In this document: positions 35,601-48,100 of the stretch, one piece after another | Layout of the letters: every line of letters starts with the position of its first letter | Position numbering within the stretch: the first letter of the stretch is position 1 | Assembly (NCBI GenBank): GCA_020736575.1 | Contig: JAGPYM010000036.1 | Location: 186,001-250,000, forward strand | Length of the DNA stretch: 64,000 nt | Source of the DNA: Thelonectria olida | Taxonomy: Eukaryota; Ascomycota; Sordariomycetes; Hypocreales; Nectriaceae | Direction: 5' to 3' | Made by a program: the position numbers and the translations under genes | The notes under the pieces: generated by a model | What the model saw: only the letters and a program-made list of their open reading frames with translations | Databases searched by the model: none | What the model was told of the DNA's origin: nothing

Positions 35601-36376
35601 CATCCAAGGATAAGAACAAAACCCCATCGAACAAGGAGAAGAATAAAGTTGGTCTGAACCGAAAACTGTCATTCTATGCCTGTAGCTAAGGAAATCAACT
35701 GTCCCTCCTAAACCAACGGCCTCAATGACTGGGACTTTGGGCAGATTCCTGGCCTCAACAGTTCACTGCCCGGGAGAACCTTCCTGCTAGCCCCCCTCTT
35801 TCAATCCCAGTCACTGGAAGACGAGGTCTATCGCTCAAATCAATATGTGCAGTCGCTCCAGTATGTACAAACCCAACCCTATTTTCCCATCCCCCTTCTA
35901 CCCCTTCCCTCCTCCTTTCACCCCTCCCGCTTGTTCCTGATGATGTTGAATCAAAGTCACCTAACTGCGTCGAGTAACTGAGGAGGAATCCTCCCAGCCG
36001 AGAACCAGCCTAATTCTCGACTGGTAAGACCAACCTCCAAGAACCAACAGCCATCTCTTTCTTCTCAAGCCGAGTTGAATCGGCCATGAGCGACGAAAGG
36101 GAAGCTGCTCCGCGGGAGGACACGCCAAGGTGACCGAGTTGCTCTGCAAGTATATGTTAGTCGAGTAAGACAAGTGGTTGGGTGATGAAGAACTTACCAC
36201 CCGCGGCTGTAAACAACGCCATCAACAAGATGGCCATCGGCTGACCGGACTTGGACCGCCACGCAAAGATGAATGAACACCCCCCTGAACCCAGTGGTCT
36301 TATGCCCCTTGACCACCAAGCGCAGTACCCCTCAGCGATGTCTCAGTAGCCATCCCTGACAGCGAGACGAAGGAAG
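32696..36376. other. Intergenic, 3.7 kb
   Basis: No convincing gene. It holds a GAAGAA/GAGGAG tract and otherwise ordinary sequence. Several frames of 90-110 codons occur on both strands, but with no family content. Confidence 0.5.
33678..33723 (+). repeat. GAA/GAG purine microsatellite
   Basis: Interrupted GAA and GAG triplets, intergenic. Confidence 0.85.
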
Positions 36377-38095
36377 TTACTGAGGGTTTCCATCAACAGG
36401 CGCCTCGTCGACGTCCATGGCGTCACACGACGGGGCAGGGGCGAGGGCTGCCTGCTGGCGAGCAGCGGCGGCCTGGTAGCGGGCGTCACGGGCGACGATG
36501 GCGTCCCGGGCGTCGAACCAGCTACGGAGCTTCTCAACGTAGCGAGCACGGTCCTCAACCTTCTTGGCGATGATCTCCTCAGCGTCGCTTCCCCAGAACT
36601 GATAGACAACCTGGTGCAGACGAGGACCACCGGGAGGGAAGGTGATGTAGTTGGTGTTTTGGCGGATGAAGTCGCCCGACCCGTTGAGCGAGATCATGCT
36701 CTCCCAAAACCATGCCCCATCGCACTCCCATTGGTCCTGTAATATCTGGTACAGGGGGAGCTCATGCCTCATCAGCTTTCTCAAGATAAGTTCCATTGGG
36801 TGCATGATGCGGAGGAAGTTCAGCCGCAGCTCATGCACCGTGAATGCGAGCTCGGTGCCTGGATCGACGAGCCTGCTCGTGAGCCAGTGAGGCTCCTGCC
36901 ACATCTCGGCGGGCAGTGAGGTGAAGAACTCTAGATCAAGGAGGTAAAGGATGTTCCACTTCTTGTCGACGACGAGGTGGCTCATGTCGAGCTCCGTCAG
37001 TTGCATGACGAAGGGACCGAAGCGGGATTCTCGTCTGATGTACTTGTGAGCAATGGAGCGCAGGACCGAAATAGCCGCCATCTTCGTCTTGGCGTCCTTT
37101 GCGCTCTTGACCGAGTTGCTCAAGTCCGTGAGGCGGTTCTGCTGGAAGCGAATGAGGTCGGCCATGAAGGCCTCGGAGTTGTTGTAAGTGTCGCCTTTGT
37201 TTATCGACCTCGTGACCCCAGCAGTCTCAAGCATGGTAAAGGCCGAGAACAGGGGCCGGGCTGTGAGGCTGATGGTCCCGTCGTCGTTGAAAGTCCAGGA
37301 GCCAATCTTGTCTTGGGGGATGCTGGCCAGGGTCAACATCAGGGCGGCGATGCCGGTGAAGAGATTGACGTAGCGCTCGGTGGTGTAGCCATCTTCCTCA
37401 AGCCTGTCGGTGAGGATGGATCCTTCTTTGGGGCCAATGTGCTCGTAGATGAGGTAGGCAAACGGGGACTTGAGCTTGCTGTTGCGGACGTACTGGGTGA
37501 GAGACTTGCCGGCAAACTTCTCGGCAAGGGCGTGCTTGAAGCAGTGGGCGAGCTGTGCGTCTTTGTCGAATTGCTGGATGTGTGTGAACTGTTTTGCATT
37601 GTGTTAGTCTGGTGATGGAGTGTTGGTCGAGGCGAATAAATGACTTACATGGCGGTCATCGGCAAAACCGAAACCGTACAAGTGAGGAACAGGGACAGAG
37701 GGGGTATTCTCTCGGACCCAGATGTGAGAGGCGGCCTCGATCCTGACCTTTTCCTCCACAGACCCGGGGTGGTCATTCTCGCCCAGGGCGTCAGGGATGG
37801 ACACACGATACATCAAGGTCCGAGAGGTCTTGGTTTCCATGTCGCAAATCTCGACAGGAAAAGAGAGGTTGAAACGGCCCTCCTCCCATTCTCTGGGAGG
37901 AGGGATGAAGCAAGTGTAGCCCTTGCCCGACTTGAGGTTGAGGTGGAGGAAGATGAATTGCTGAATTAGGTCTCTGTGATCCCAGATGAAGTTTCGAAAC
38001 TGGTTCTTCTCATCCTCGTGGTTTTGGCTGTGGATGAAGTCTTCATCGCCGTCGACGACATCCTCAAACTTGACGCGGGAACTGGCGGGAGCCAT
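36377..38095 (-). CDS. APH-like kinase-fold protein with altered catalytic loop
   Basis: Two exons, 38095-37649 and 37588-36377, giving 552 aa. The intron is 60 bp (GTAAGT, branch GACTAACAC, acceptor AAACAG). The order of motifs is that of the large fungal aminoglycoside-phosphotransferase-like family: EEKVRIEAASHIWVRENTP, VPVPHLYGFGF, FAYLIYEHIG, then FGPFVMQLTELDMSHLVVD and ILYLLDLEFFTSLPAEM, PHWLTSRLVD. Family members usually read TDLHxSNIFVD in the catalytic loop. Here it is TELDMSHLVVD, so the catalytic Asp is Glu, the His after Leu is Asp and the Asn is His. The metal-binding segment keeps an Asp (LDLE). It may therefore be catalytically weak or dead. The C-terminal 60 residues are Ala/Asp-rich. 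Substrate unknown; no signal peptide. Confidence 0.8.
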
Positions 38096-38124
38096 GGTGA
38101 AGGCCGAAGAGTGGGATAGTGTTG

Positions 38125-38204
38125 CTGTAAGAGAAAGTGGGTGTTAGTCCGTGGTCGGTAGCGAGTGGGATAGTTGGAGGACAGGCATCGGCTTGTCTAC
38201 TTAC
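38125..38204 (-). other. Probable 5' UTR intron of the APH-like gene
   Basis: On the minus strand GTAAGT follows CATTCACCA, CACTAACACC serves as a branch site, and TTCTCTTACAG is the acceptor 29 bp before the ATG at 38095. Length is 80 bp. All three signals match the consensus of introns in this window. Confidence 0.65.
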
Positions 38205-38862
38205 TGGTGAATGAGGGTGGAGTGAGATGCTGGTATGAACGGTGGAGCAGCCGATGCAGCAAGCAGCGGTGGTGGTGAGGACGTGGAGGGAGGTGGAATC
38301 TAGAATTGGACACATGGTTAGCGTGCCGTCTAGGGCTGAGGCCGTTGAAGGCATCTGAGGGCATCCCTACAAGTTCCAAGTGTTGGGACGATGTTGTGGA
38401 GTTGGTGCAATGGAGCCCGTAGGGAGTTGCCGTGGAACCACGTTTGGAAGCACCTTATTTTGGATCAGGTTAGTGGATCGGACCGTTCCTTGATGGAGGA
38501 GGAGGATGGGGGACAGGGAGGGGGAGGGATTGGAGGGAGGGAGCTGGCAGTGAGAGAGTGAGGGGCAGAGAGGAATGCTTACTGTGTTGGTTGGGAGCGA
38601 AGAGCGGGTGGAATTCTTTATCTCGGGGATCTATGGATTGGCATAGACGAGGAGAGAAGAATCAGAAATGGGATTGTAAAAGTGTCTGGCAAAGGGAAGC
38701 AGAGTGTTGATGCTGATGCACTGGGAGGAGAGGTTATGATTCTGGATCTGGGGACGGCGAGATTTTATATTCTTTGCGACCTGTCTTGTTCTCTCTCGCA
38801 TTTTGTTGTTTCCTCCTTCTCCTCGCCTCTCTCTCAAAAGCAAAAGCCTCTCAAGGGGTGAA

Positions 38863-38890
38863 CTGATTGATTGATTGATTGACTGATTGA
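38863..38890 (+). repeat. (TGAT)n microsatellite
   Basis: Tandem TGAT units with one C substitution, in the upstream region of the APH-like gene. Confidence 0.85.
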
Positions 38891-39115
38891 GACGGGAATA
38901 TGCGTTTGCTTGTGCTTCCTCAACGATGGAGAGAGCAAAGGAAGAAAATGAGACTAAAAGCAGCACTTGACGCCTTCGACGGGAAGCGGCATGAAGGCTT
39001 AAACCAAGAAGATGATACTGTACGAGTATTCATCTGCCGACCGCAAAGCGGCGCCTGGCCGTTTGCTCCCCCATGTCGACTCTGCAGATGGATGGTTATT
39101 TCCCCTCCATACCAG

Positions 39116-39381
39116 GACGAGAAGAGAGAGAGATAGCAGCTCTGATTTACGAATACAGTACAGTCTGATGCTCTGCGCATTTACACGTGGTAGTCTGACA
39201 CACGCAGGACCAACAAACAGGGTTACAGAGGAACGGGAACAGGGCAAACAACCTCCATTAATCCCGGCTGCGTGTTAGCAGAGTGTGTGGCAGCAGCTTC
39301 ACTACCACACAGTGGGCCATTGTATGCCTTCATACTGTACTGTATTCGTAAATCAGAGCTGCTATCTCTCTCTCTCTCGTC
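39116..39381. repeat. Inverted repeat with 48-49 bp arms (hairpin element)
   Basis: The left arm 39116-39164 and right arm 39334-39381 are reverse complements with a single one-base indel in a GA tract. Both contain AGCAGCTCTGATTTACGAAT or its complement. The spacer is 169 bp. There is no coding content and no clear target-site duplication next to the arms. It has the size and shape of a MITE or other foldback element. Confidence 0.88.
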
Positions 39382-42300
39382 GTGGGTCCCCGAAGTCCTT
39401 CGTCCATCCATTTACCCAGCTTGATTCGAACAACTAGCAAACGCTGAAACCGACTTCTCCGTAGACTAATGTCGACTGCCGTGCCGTGCTTACGACGCCC
39501 TGTTTCTTGCGAGGGCAGCCCGCTCAACAAACGCCCAATGGCTTCGTCGACGGATACTGGCTGTCGATGCCACCACCCTCTGCTGCGTCTTCCCGTCAGG
39601 TCAGGCCAGGTCAGGCTATCATGCCCGCGTTTGTTGAGCTGCTGCACGTCTCCCTTTTTGCTCCGCCCATTTTTCTTGTCTCGCCCGCATCCCTCGAGTC
39701 GCTTCGACTGGGCAGACGCTCTCCGCTTTCGCCGGTCGACGGCCATGTGCAGTAGTAGAAGCCTGTGTGTCCTCGGCGAGTCAAGCAATCAACGGCAGGT
39801 CGAAGCAAACGTGCAGTTTAGGTTGAAACTGGAGAGACGGAGAGGGAATAGTCGCGGGGTTCGACGGGAGGAGAGGCTCAGCTCATGACCTCTTTGCTTT
39901 TTCGTTGTGCAACAACACTACGAAGACTCCCCAAACGAGCAGAAGAAGAAGAGACAGAGCACGAAACAAGGCAAAATCAACCTACTGCAGACTTCCGTAT
40001 GACAACGCCAACCAACGCTACCTCAAAGAGTAAGAAATGCTGGCCATCTATCTCTGAGGGCACACGACATGCAGCCTGCCGACAGGAAAGGCTGATGACC
40101 CATCGCCCCTAGTCCTACTGCAGCTATGTATTCGTAGCAATGTAGTATCGGACTCCTACTCCCGCAAGCCACACTGCCCCAGTCTCATCCCACGCCCATC
40201 GTCGACCTTCCTCTTCTCTCTCCTCTCCTCTCGTGCAACCCCCGCGCCGGCCTTGTGTCCTGCCAATGGACTCATTTCATTCTCCGACCCTTGCTCCCTC
40301 GTGTCCCATTGGGAGGAAGCCCTTGTGTTGCCATGCCACTCTCTTTCTCAAACGAAGCATACAGTCGCCAGCCGTCCATGACGTGATCCTCAGAGAGCTA
40401 ACTTAGTACGAGACGAGGAGCATTCGCGGGCCGCCGTGGTGAGCACGCCCGTCAGCCAAACTGGAACCTGTCCCCATGGAATAAACTCCGACTCCGGGCT
40501 TTGTCTCATACATACATACATCTCCGACAGCCTTCGACATCACAGCCCGTTCTTGTGCTCCCTTGCATGTGAAATGAGCCAACCAATTCCGACAGCATCA
40601 CCTCATTCCGGAAGCAAACACAACTGCGTGGCTGGCTGAGACGGCCCCAATCATGTCTCTCCCGCCCGTGTCACCTATAGCACGCTCGTGATATGCCTAC
40701 CTTCCCTTACACCGTAGCCCTCCCCAGATTTCCGAAGCAGCGGCCTTGTCCCACGCCCGTGACACTGGCCGTTGCAACGACCACCAGCATTGCGCCCCCG
40801 AAAACGTGTTGCCTTGGAGCAAACGCTGTCAATAACGGACGGCCGGGTGGAGACGACGGGAGGGCCTTTGTGACCTCTCGACTCCGACCTCTTGGCCTCC
40901 ACAATTGCTTGTGTCAGGCTCTGCCAGCTTCTCGACGCCACCTCCTATGCATTTCGCCGTTCACGTCGGTCCAGACGCGGGAGGAGACATCACGTCCCGG
41001 CGCATACGAGACGTCTGGGCCCGAAGGGCAGCGAGAAAAGAAACTTCTCACCGCCCGTCACAAACGAGCTGTGCCGAGACTCGCCATTGCGGCTGCAATG
41101 GCGTTGGGCAAACTGCAGATGGCGCAGGGCGAGCGAGTGTGCGACCACAGCTCGCAACGCGTCCGCCGCCGCTGAGGGAGCCAGCATGGTTGCCTACCGG
41201 CTCTGCATAGGAAGCGGGTGAGACGACAGACAAACGCCGAATCTGGCCTTCGGCGTTGAGACATGAGGGCGCTGCAGCACAGAGGCCGGCGTGAGGCGGA
41301 GGAGCGGGCACAAGCAAGCAGGTTGCAACATCCACACACGCTGCTGGACAATGAGCACGACTGAATCGAGATCCGGTCCCACCCTCCGTTGGAGGCGAAT
41401 CTCGATTCCAGTCTCCCCAGACTGGTGGCTTCTTGTTTGCATCAATGTGTAAGCTGCCGCTCTCCTCCTTCATTACATTTGACCATGTGACGGAGCAAAA
41501 CGATTGCGGTGCGAGTAGAGAAAGAATCCCGCCTTAGCCGAAACCCGACCAGTGTCATTGACCCGAGGGATACTTGCAGTTCTGCCTCCCTAGCCTGAGA
41601 CAAGAAGATGCCTTCCCGCAACTCACGGCAAGGTCTCGCCGTTTGTCAAACAAGACTCTACGGTCAGATGACCCATGGTTGGGCTACACAAACCTCTCCT
41701 CCTTATCGTCAGAAACCCCTGAAGGAAGCCATGTCCCAGGCCTCACTGGATGTTTCCACACTGCCTTCTTTTGACCCTTGTTTTGTGCTTGCATGTATTG
41801 ATCGCTTGCTTGGTATTCGGGAGAGTCTCTTTGGCACTTGTATACGTCTTATTTGAATGTATGTATGGTCCTGACATGCTTTATGAGGTCTATCGACTAT
41901 CGTTTTCGGTGGGGATCGCGATCGTGTTTGGGGATCTCCTAAGGGGATTATCGTTCAAGGGCATGCTCGGTGATAAGGTAAGGAATGTCGGTTCTTGTCA
42001 CAATAGATTGTTGAGTATTTATCGGGTATTCAAATCGAAGGGCGCTATCGTCGGTCGCAAGCCAAGGGCTACTCGTTCTCTTGGAGCATCTGGGAGTGGA
42101 CCGCTGTTAGCATATGTTACTTAGGTAGCTTAAGGACTATACAAATGATCTTGAGTGTCTACTAGCAGTCCCAGATGAGAATAGTCTTGGTCCTCTCGCT
42201 CTTGTTTCCCTCTACTTCCAAGGAGTTCGGGATATCCAAATACCTGTCCCTGGGGAAATTATCAGTCTCCCATGCAAGAGCTCTCGCTATAAGTTCAAGC

Positions 42301-43979
42301 GCGGTCACCTTGATGTTTCGAGCAATAGCTGACTTGGGATACTACTCTAGTACCATCATTAACTTGGGCATACCTCCATTGCCTCAAGTGGGAGATCGAT
42401 TTAAAACAATGCTGGCCTTGGAAATATTAGACCTCTCTATTCGTCAAGTTCCGCCTTCTTGCAATAAGTGTGCTATTGTTCAGATGTCTCGCGCCTTCGA
42501 ATAGAGTCAGGACGGATGTCAGGATAGGGTAGGATGGAGGTTAAGAAACTGGCTTAGTTTACGAGAGCACCGATTTCGTTACATGCTGCGCTTCTCGTAA
42601 TAAGTTTCTGTATAGGAAATGAATATGTGTCGACGGTCCATGTCCTGTACCCAAATAGTCAGTCCCCATCTCTGAGACACCCATCTTTCAGTAGAGTTAT
42701 TATTGATGCTTCACCATGATCATCATCATGCCAATGACACGGCCTTCGGTGTCCTTCCCCTGCCCCCTCGTCGAGTTACAACTCGAGCCTGCAATATTCT
42801 GGAGTTCGATTCAACTCAGGGCTTAGATTCATTAAAGTGTGTACAAGGCCGTTGCGCATTTCGACAACGGAGACAGTCTACTATAAATGCGGGCTTGTTC
42901 TACTTCGTATAGTTTCTCGGAAACTCGGTTACCTCTCACTGGCACCGGTTCAGTCAGCCCTCGTTCGCAGAAGTGTAGTTCGACTTTGGTTGGGGGATTC
43001 GTTCTGTTCTTGCTACCCTCTCAGGCAAGCATTGAAGTCGGGTTGAGTCGAGTTACACTTGTTCCTGACTTATTTCTCGTGGATTATTGCTCAAAGGTAT
43101 GTTGGTGAAACTGATCTCGTTTATATTCTCCGAGTGTCCTTCTATGAAACCGTCCTCTTCGGCTAGGATAATATCGGGCCCGTCGTTAGCTCGACAACAT
43201 CTGATCTCGTGGCTTTTCCCTGGGGAGACGTACCTTAGATTTGACCACAGACTCATAAAGAAGAATGGAAGAAACTGGCAATGTCCTAACCGTGAGCTCA
43301 ATTGTAGAGTCAATGGCTGGATTGGAAGGGTGTGTGTGCTACGTGCCAAGGATGGGATCGGAGACCTTGGTTACTCAAAGGAGGGAGAACGATGAGGGTT
43401 CCAAGATGCTCCTTGACGGCACTCGGTAAGGGAATAGGCATCAGATCTACCTATGAGCCGAGTCGTGAAAAGACGATCTGGCGAAGCCGACGGTCGCGAT
43501 GGTTGAGCTCCCCGTGAGAGGTCTTCGTGTAGAATGGCTTTAGAGTTCCCCTGACGATGAGTGTTGTCGACGGATGTGGCCTCGTCTCTGCGTGGAGATT
43601 GTTTCTGAATGTCTCTTGATGTGATGCCACTATCGCGAAGGTGATGTTTTCCGAAGAGGGGCGAAGAGGGAAGCTTGTTCTGCCTCGTAAGGAGTGCTCT
43701 AACGCGTCCGAGGGGAGGAGTGTCGCTCTTCTGTTGATGATGGTCTGTTGTCGTGAGTGCCTTTGTGAGGGGTCTTCTTAAAGCTTCAGAGCTTCGTTTT
43801 TGATGTTTTGGCGACGATTTTGTCCTGAGAAATAAGGGCGGTGTCTCAGCCAAGGCAGCACGCAGAACGGCTCCGGGAGGCTGCGGGACCTCATCAGTCA
43901 CTGTTCAATAGCCTGGGCTAAGAGTTGGTGGTGGGAGTCGATGACCCTCGGAGGATGCTCCTCTATTCTGGAGTAGATT

Positions 43980-44340
43980 TCTAGGATATGACTTCGTCTG
44001 ATATTGTGCAAAGAGAAATAAAGTGGCCCGTGACGGGGGCGAGCTGTCAGTGTGGACGGGTCCAGGAGAGATGTATCACGAGGGGGCAAACCACTCACGC
44101 AGAAAGGCAAACTCCAACAGGTAGAAGTACGTGCCACAGGGAATGCCCGCGCAAACATGGTGGACAATAGAATGGGTTCCATTCTAAAGGAAGACCAACT
44201 CCGCCCCGAGCCTTGTCGTGTGCATGTCTGCCAGTTTACTACGGCTGGCTTCTCTCCGTCCAACTACAAACTCGACGCATACTTCAAGGCCACCGACATT
44301 ATGAATAGCATCCCCTGCGGCCACCGTTAGTTCGGTGCTG
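43980..44340 (-). pseudogene. Possible broken membrane-protein gene (ceramidase-like motif)
   Basis: On the minus strand short coding-like segments lie in different frames. LRGHSLWH (44131-44154) is in one frame, and GTYFYLLEFAFLREW (about 44091-44135) continues in another. Upstream is a hydrophobic stretch GMLFIMSVALKYASSL (about 44268-44315). The HxxWH-then-aromatic-helix arrangement resembles the C-terminal end of alkaline ceramidase family proteins. No intron arrangement I tried gives one continuous frame, and a stop ends the hydrophobic stretch. This could be a decayed fragment or a chance resemblance. It is a weak call. Confidence 0.2.
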
Positions 44341-45192
44341 GCGGGATGGGCTTCAGATGACTCGCCCCCCTGATCCGTCCCTTGCGAGGAACTTGCCCAG
44401 TCAATGACAGGCCTGTAAAAGGACTGAGCATTACGTCTTCTAGCTCGCTGCCAAATTTTAACTTGCCAGCTGGTGATTTCTTTCTGCCACCTGCGCGTAT
44501 CCCTCTCCCCTCTTCTACGTTCTTCTCTCCCTGACCTTCTCTCCCCTTCTCTTCTCGCTTCCTCACCACGCACATTTCATATTCATTCCCATAACATCAT
44601 CATTTGTTTCCTTTCTCTTCAACTATCGCGTTTGGAATTCGTGATCCTTAGATCTTCATCCGCATTCGAGGGTCTTCCGCTGACGTGCACTTCGCACGGT
44701 TTCCCTACCCTTCACTTCTCAGAAGCTTCTGCTTCACTGCTCCCCTCCCCTCTCTCGATTCTCGCAGCCTAGGCCGTGAAGCAGAGACTTCCCAGAGAAG
44801 TCTCCCTTCTCTGATCTTCAGCTGTGTCGTTTCGTCCTTTCATACTCACTTCCCACTTCCCGCCCCGAGGGCTATCATCTCATCATCACGATCGTTGTTG
44901 TTGTGATTTCTTCTCCTCTTCCCCAAGCAGCCAGCTCAGCTCCTCACGTCCCTCATCTGCAACAAGCCAAAACCTCCTTGGTCTACATATTTCATCGACG
45001 CATCTGGACGCTTGACGAGGTACGCATCTCTCACACTCCTTCTCCTCCATACTACTGTTCTCATCTACGCTCCTTTGTTACTCCCGTCTTATCTACCCTC
45101 ACATCCGCCCCCCGGGAGTATCTTCTTACGCAAGACATACTGAACCTGCAACAGACACCCCTCTTGTCAATCTATTTGTTTGGATGCGCGAG

Positions 45193-48100
45193 ATGGCTCC
45201 TTACTCTACCCAAGACCTGACAAGTACAGGCCCGCGGCCTCGTCAACTTCAAGATTCGCAAGCAACGGCTTCAGTGGCCGCATCCCCTCGATCCTCTGCT
45301 CAAAAGACTGAATTGGGTACGTCAGTTGAGATTTATCTTTTGTTTCTATTTTAGTTGTCATTCTTTTGGCTTGGGGCCGAGTTCATCCCAACCTCCATCA
45401 TTCGACATGTTGTTAACCTAGTGCCTCTCTATATAGTCACGTACCTGGTCTGCCGGAAGGACAACCGTGATACCAGCATCGGAGAGGCTTGTTCGCTCCT
45501 GATGCCCTACGGGGACATTGCCAAAGTCGAGATCATGGACGAGGCAACCAAGGACTTTCGCGGCATGACGGCACGACCCGTCATTGTCGTCTGCGAACTA
45601 TTCGACCCGCGATGGGACGCCGTGCAGGTCAGTGCAACCATGCCACCCGACGTGTAACGTTCTTCAAGAAGCCTAAGAATGGAAGCTAACGTCTTTGATA
45701 GAGTACGAGCAACCAGAAAAGTGGCGTTTTGTGTGTCCTTCCATACAACCCAGAGGAAGTCGACGAAATCCGCGCCCTCGGCACGGATGCAGGCACGAGC
45801 ATGCACGCCGAGCAGTATCGAAAGGACCTTCGCTCCGTCTTCCTCGGGAACCTTCCTTCCTATGCAACTGATAGGTGGATTGTTTCGGTTATGAATGCGT
45901 ATGATGTTGTCGGCGTTCAAATGAAACAGAACGTGCTACGCAACGGTAAGAGACGAGAAGGCATCCCGACCGAGTCCCCCTGACTGACAATGGCTTCTAG
46001 GCAAGTACATCTACTTTGCGTACGTGGAGTTCCTGTCGGAAACTGATGCACAGCTCGCATCCATTGGCATGGTAAGTATCCTTCGGCAAAGGCCCCATGC
46101 TCCCGATACTGGTGATTTTAACTGTGCTATCAGAACGAAAAGAACATCGAGGGCGTACGACTTCGTTGTGACAGAAAGAAGTTCAGGATGCCCCCAGGAC
46201 ATCAGAAGCCTGCAGTCCCGGGTCTAGCCTCTCAGCTCCCGAGTTCGCCGATAATGCATTCACAGACTCAACGTCAAGACCACGCAGCTTCGTCTATTAG
46301 CACACTCCCCCTTCGGACTCCCGCTGGGCCTGCCAACCAAGCGCATACGCCTCCTGCACCTCCCCGCCGCCCATACCAACAGTCGGCGGCATACCACCAG
46401 GGTAGACGAGTGGCCTATGGCGGACCTCGTGGAATGACTGGGAACTTTGGCCCAGGACCTCTGCCCAACGGGCCAGTCATGAGCCAGGAAAGTGTTGAAT
46501 CACTCAGACAGGCACCTACAACCGGCGTCAATGGCCCAAATACTGGGCTGCCAACCACTGGTCGAGAGTTGACCGCGCCGTATTCAAACTCGCCCACCAA
46601 CGAGAGAAACCCGCCTGTTGTTTTCCAAAACACAACACTGCCCCGAAGTTTTCCTCTTCGTCAACCTCGTCAACCACCTTCTCGCGATTCTCTCACTCAC
46701 CGTTTCCAGCCCTCTACTGCTAACAGTGCCCATCAAGGGAATCTCATCTCTGACATTAACCGTCTTCGAAGCCACTCTGTTCACCCAGGCAGCTCCGTTG
46801 TTCCCAGCCATCCCCGGTTTCAAACTCCGGGCGCTCATCAGAACCAAGCTGCCGTGAACCAAGGCAACCATCTTGACCCCAGAAGCAACCGTTACCAGAC
46901 TTTGCCTCCCCAAGGTACTCACTTGAGCAACTCTTTCCAACGTCAAGGTAAGTCATTCGTGCCCGGTAGCAGCCGCATTCGAGATTTCTCTTCTGACCAC
47001 GCTCGTGAAGGTTGCCCTGCTGTGCACAACAGCCCCTTCCAGAACTCTCTGGTACCATACACACACCAGGCTCATTCTTCTGCGCCGTACGGCAACTCTC
47101 AGCGAACCTCTGACCACCGCTCTGATCACGGTTCCTTCACTGTGTCTCACGTCAACCGAGTTCCAAAGCCCACTGTTCTTCCCCCAGGTTTTTCCCTAGC
47201 CCAACTCGAAGCAAACAAGATGCTTGTTCGCGTGGATCTTGCTGGCCTCGTCATGCCCGGACCTAACGGTGAGGCGCCCGTCGCCGAGCAACTCGCCACA
47301 ATGTCCCTCGACAACAACGCGGCTGCTACTGCTCCCCAGAGCCAAGGTAAGAATACCCAAATGATGAATATGGGAACTTCATGCTAATGAGTACTAGTCG
47401 GCGTCGAGGCCACCATCAGTGACAACATCGTTGCTTCTGAGGCTGTCCACCCTGCCGAGTCTGCTATCGTTGCCAGCCAGGCCGAACCCGAACTGCATGT
47501 CAACCAAGCTGCCGCTTCCGGTTCTGTCAACCAGGTCACCGTTTCTGCTTCTGTCAACGAACCCAACGTCGAATCTGCTGTTTCTACTCAGCTTGTCAAT
47601 GAATCCGCTGTCATCGATACTCAGGTCGACGAAGCAACTAACCACAATGAGGCTACGCTCACTACCTCTGTCGCTGGGAATGATGCCGTCGTTCATACTG
47701 AGCCAATCGTCAACCAGACTGGCACCGCGCCCCCTTCAGATGAAGCTGATATCGAATTCGTCCGCTCCGGGTCTGCCCCTGCTCCGTCCGAGTCTCCCTT
47801 TACCCAACCCGAACCCAGTGTTCGTCCTGAATCTGCCGCTGCTTAGGAAGCCGTCACTCCTCAGAACAACGAGACTAATGTCGAGCCCACCACTCCCGTC
47901 AACCGTCGTATGCCCGCGTCTCCCACTAGCTCTGATGAGTCGCCTGAAGTGTCAGCGGCTCCCGTTGGACCCCACCCCCTTGCCGCCCTGAACTACTACC
48001 TCCACGTTCAGTCGGGACGAGCCATTTCCACGCCTGCTGATCTCACTTGCGACCGTCTGCGGTTCTACGCTGCTCAACGACGGGCACGCGAGGCTGCTTC

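Larger units (their letters stand above)
38205..45192. other. Gene-poor 7 kb interval
   Basis: No gene can be supported with confidence. It contains a TGAT repeat, an inverted repeat at 39.1-39.4 kb and a possible broken gene near 44.0-44.3 kb. The part from about 41.8 to 43.4 kb is AT-richer than its surroundings. The last 600 bp before 45193 are pyrimidine-rich and look like the promoter and leader of the RNA-binding protein gene. Confidence 0.5.

Noticed and set aside
43371..43901. 176-codon minus-strand frame
   Set aside because: Arg/Ser/Pro-rich and uniform in composition. I could not join it in frame to neighbouring segments, so it is not listed as a gene.
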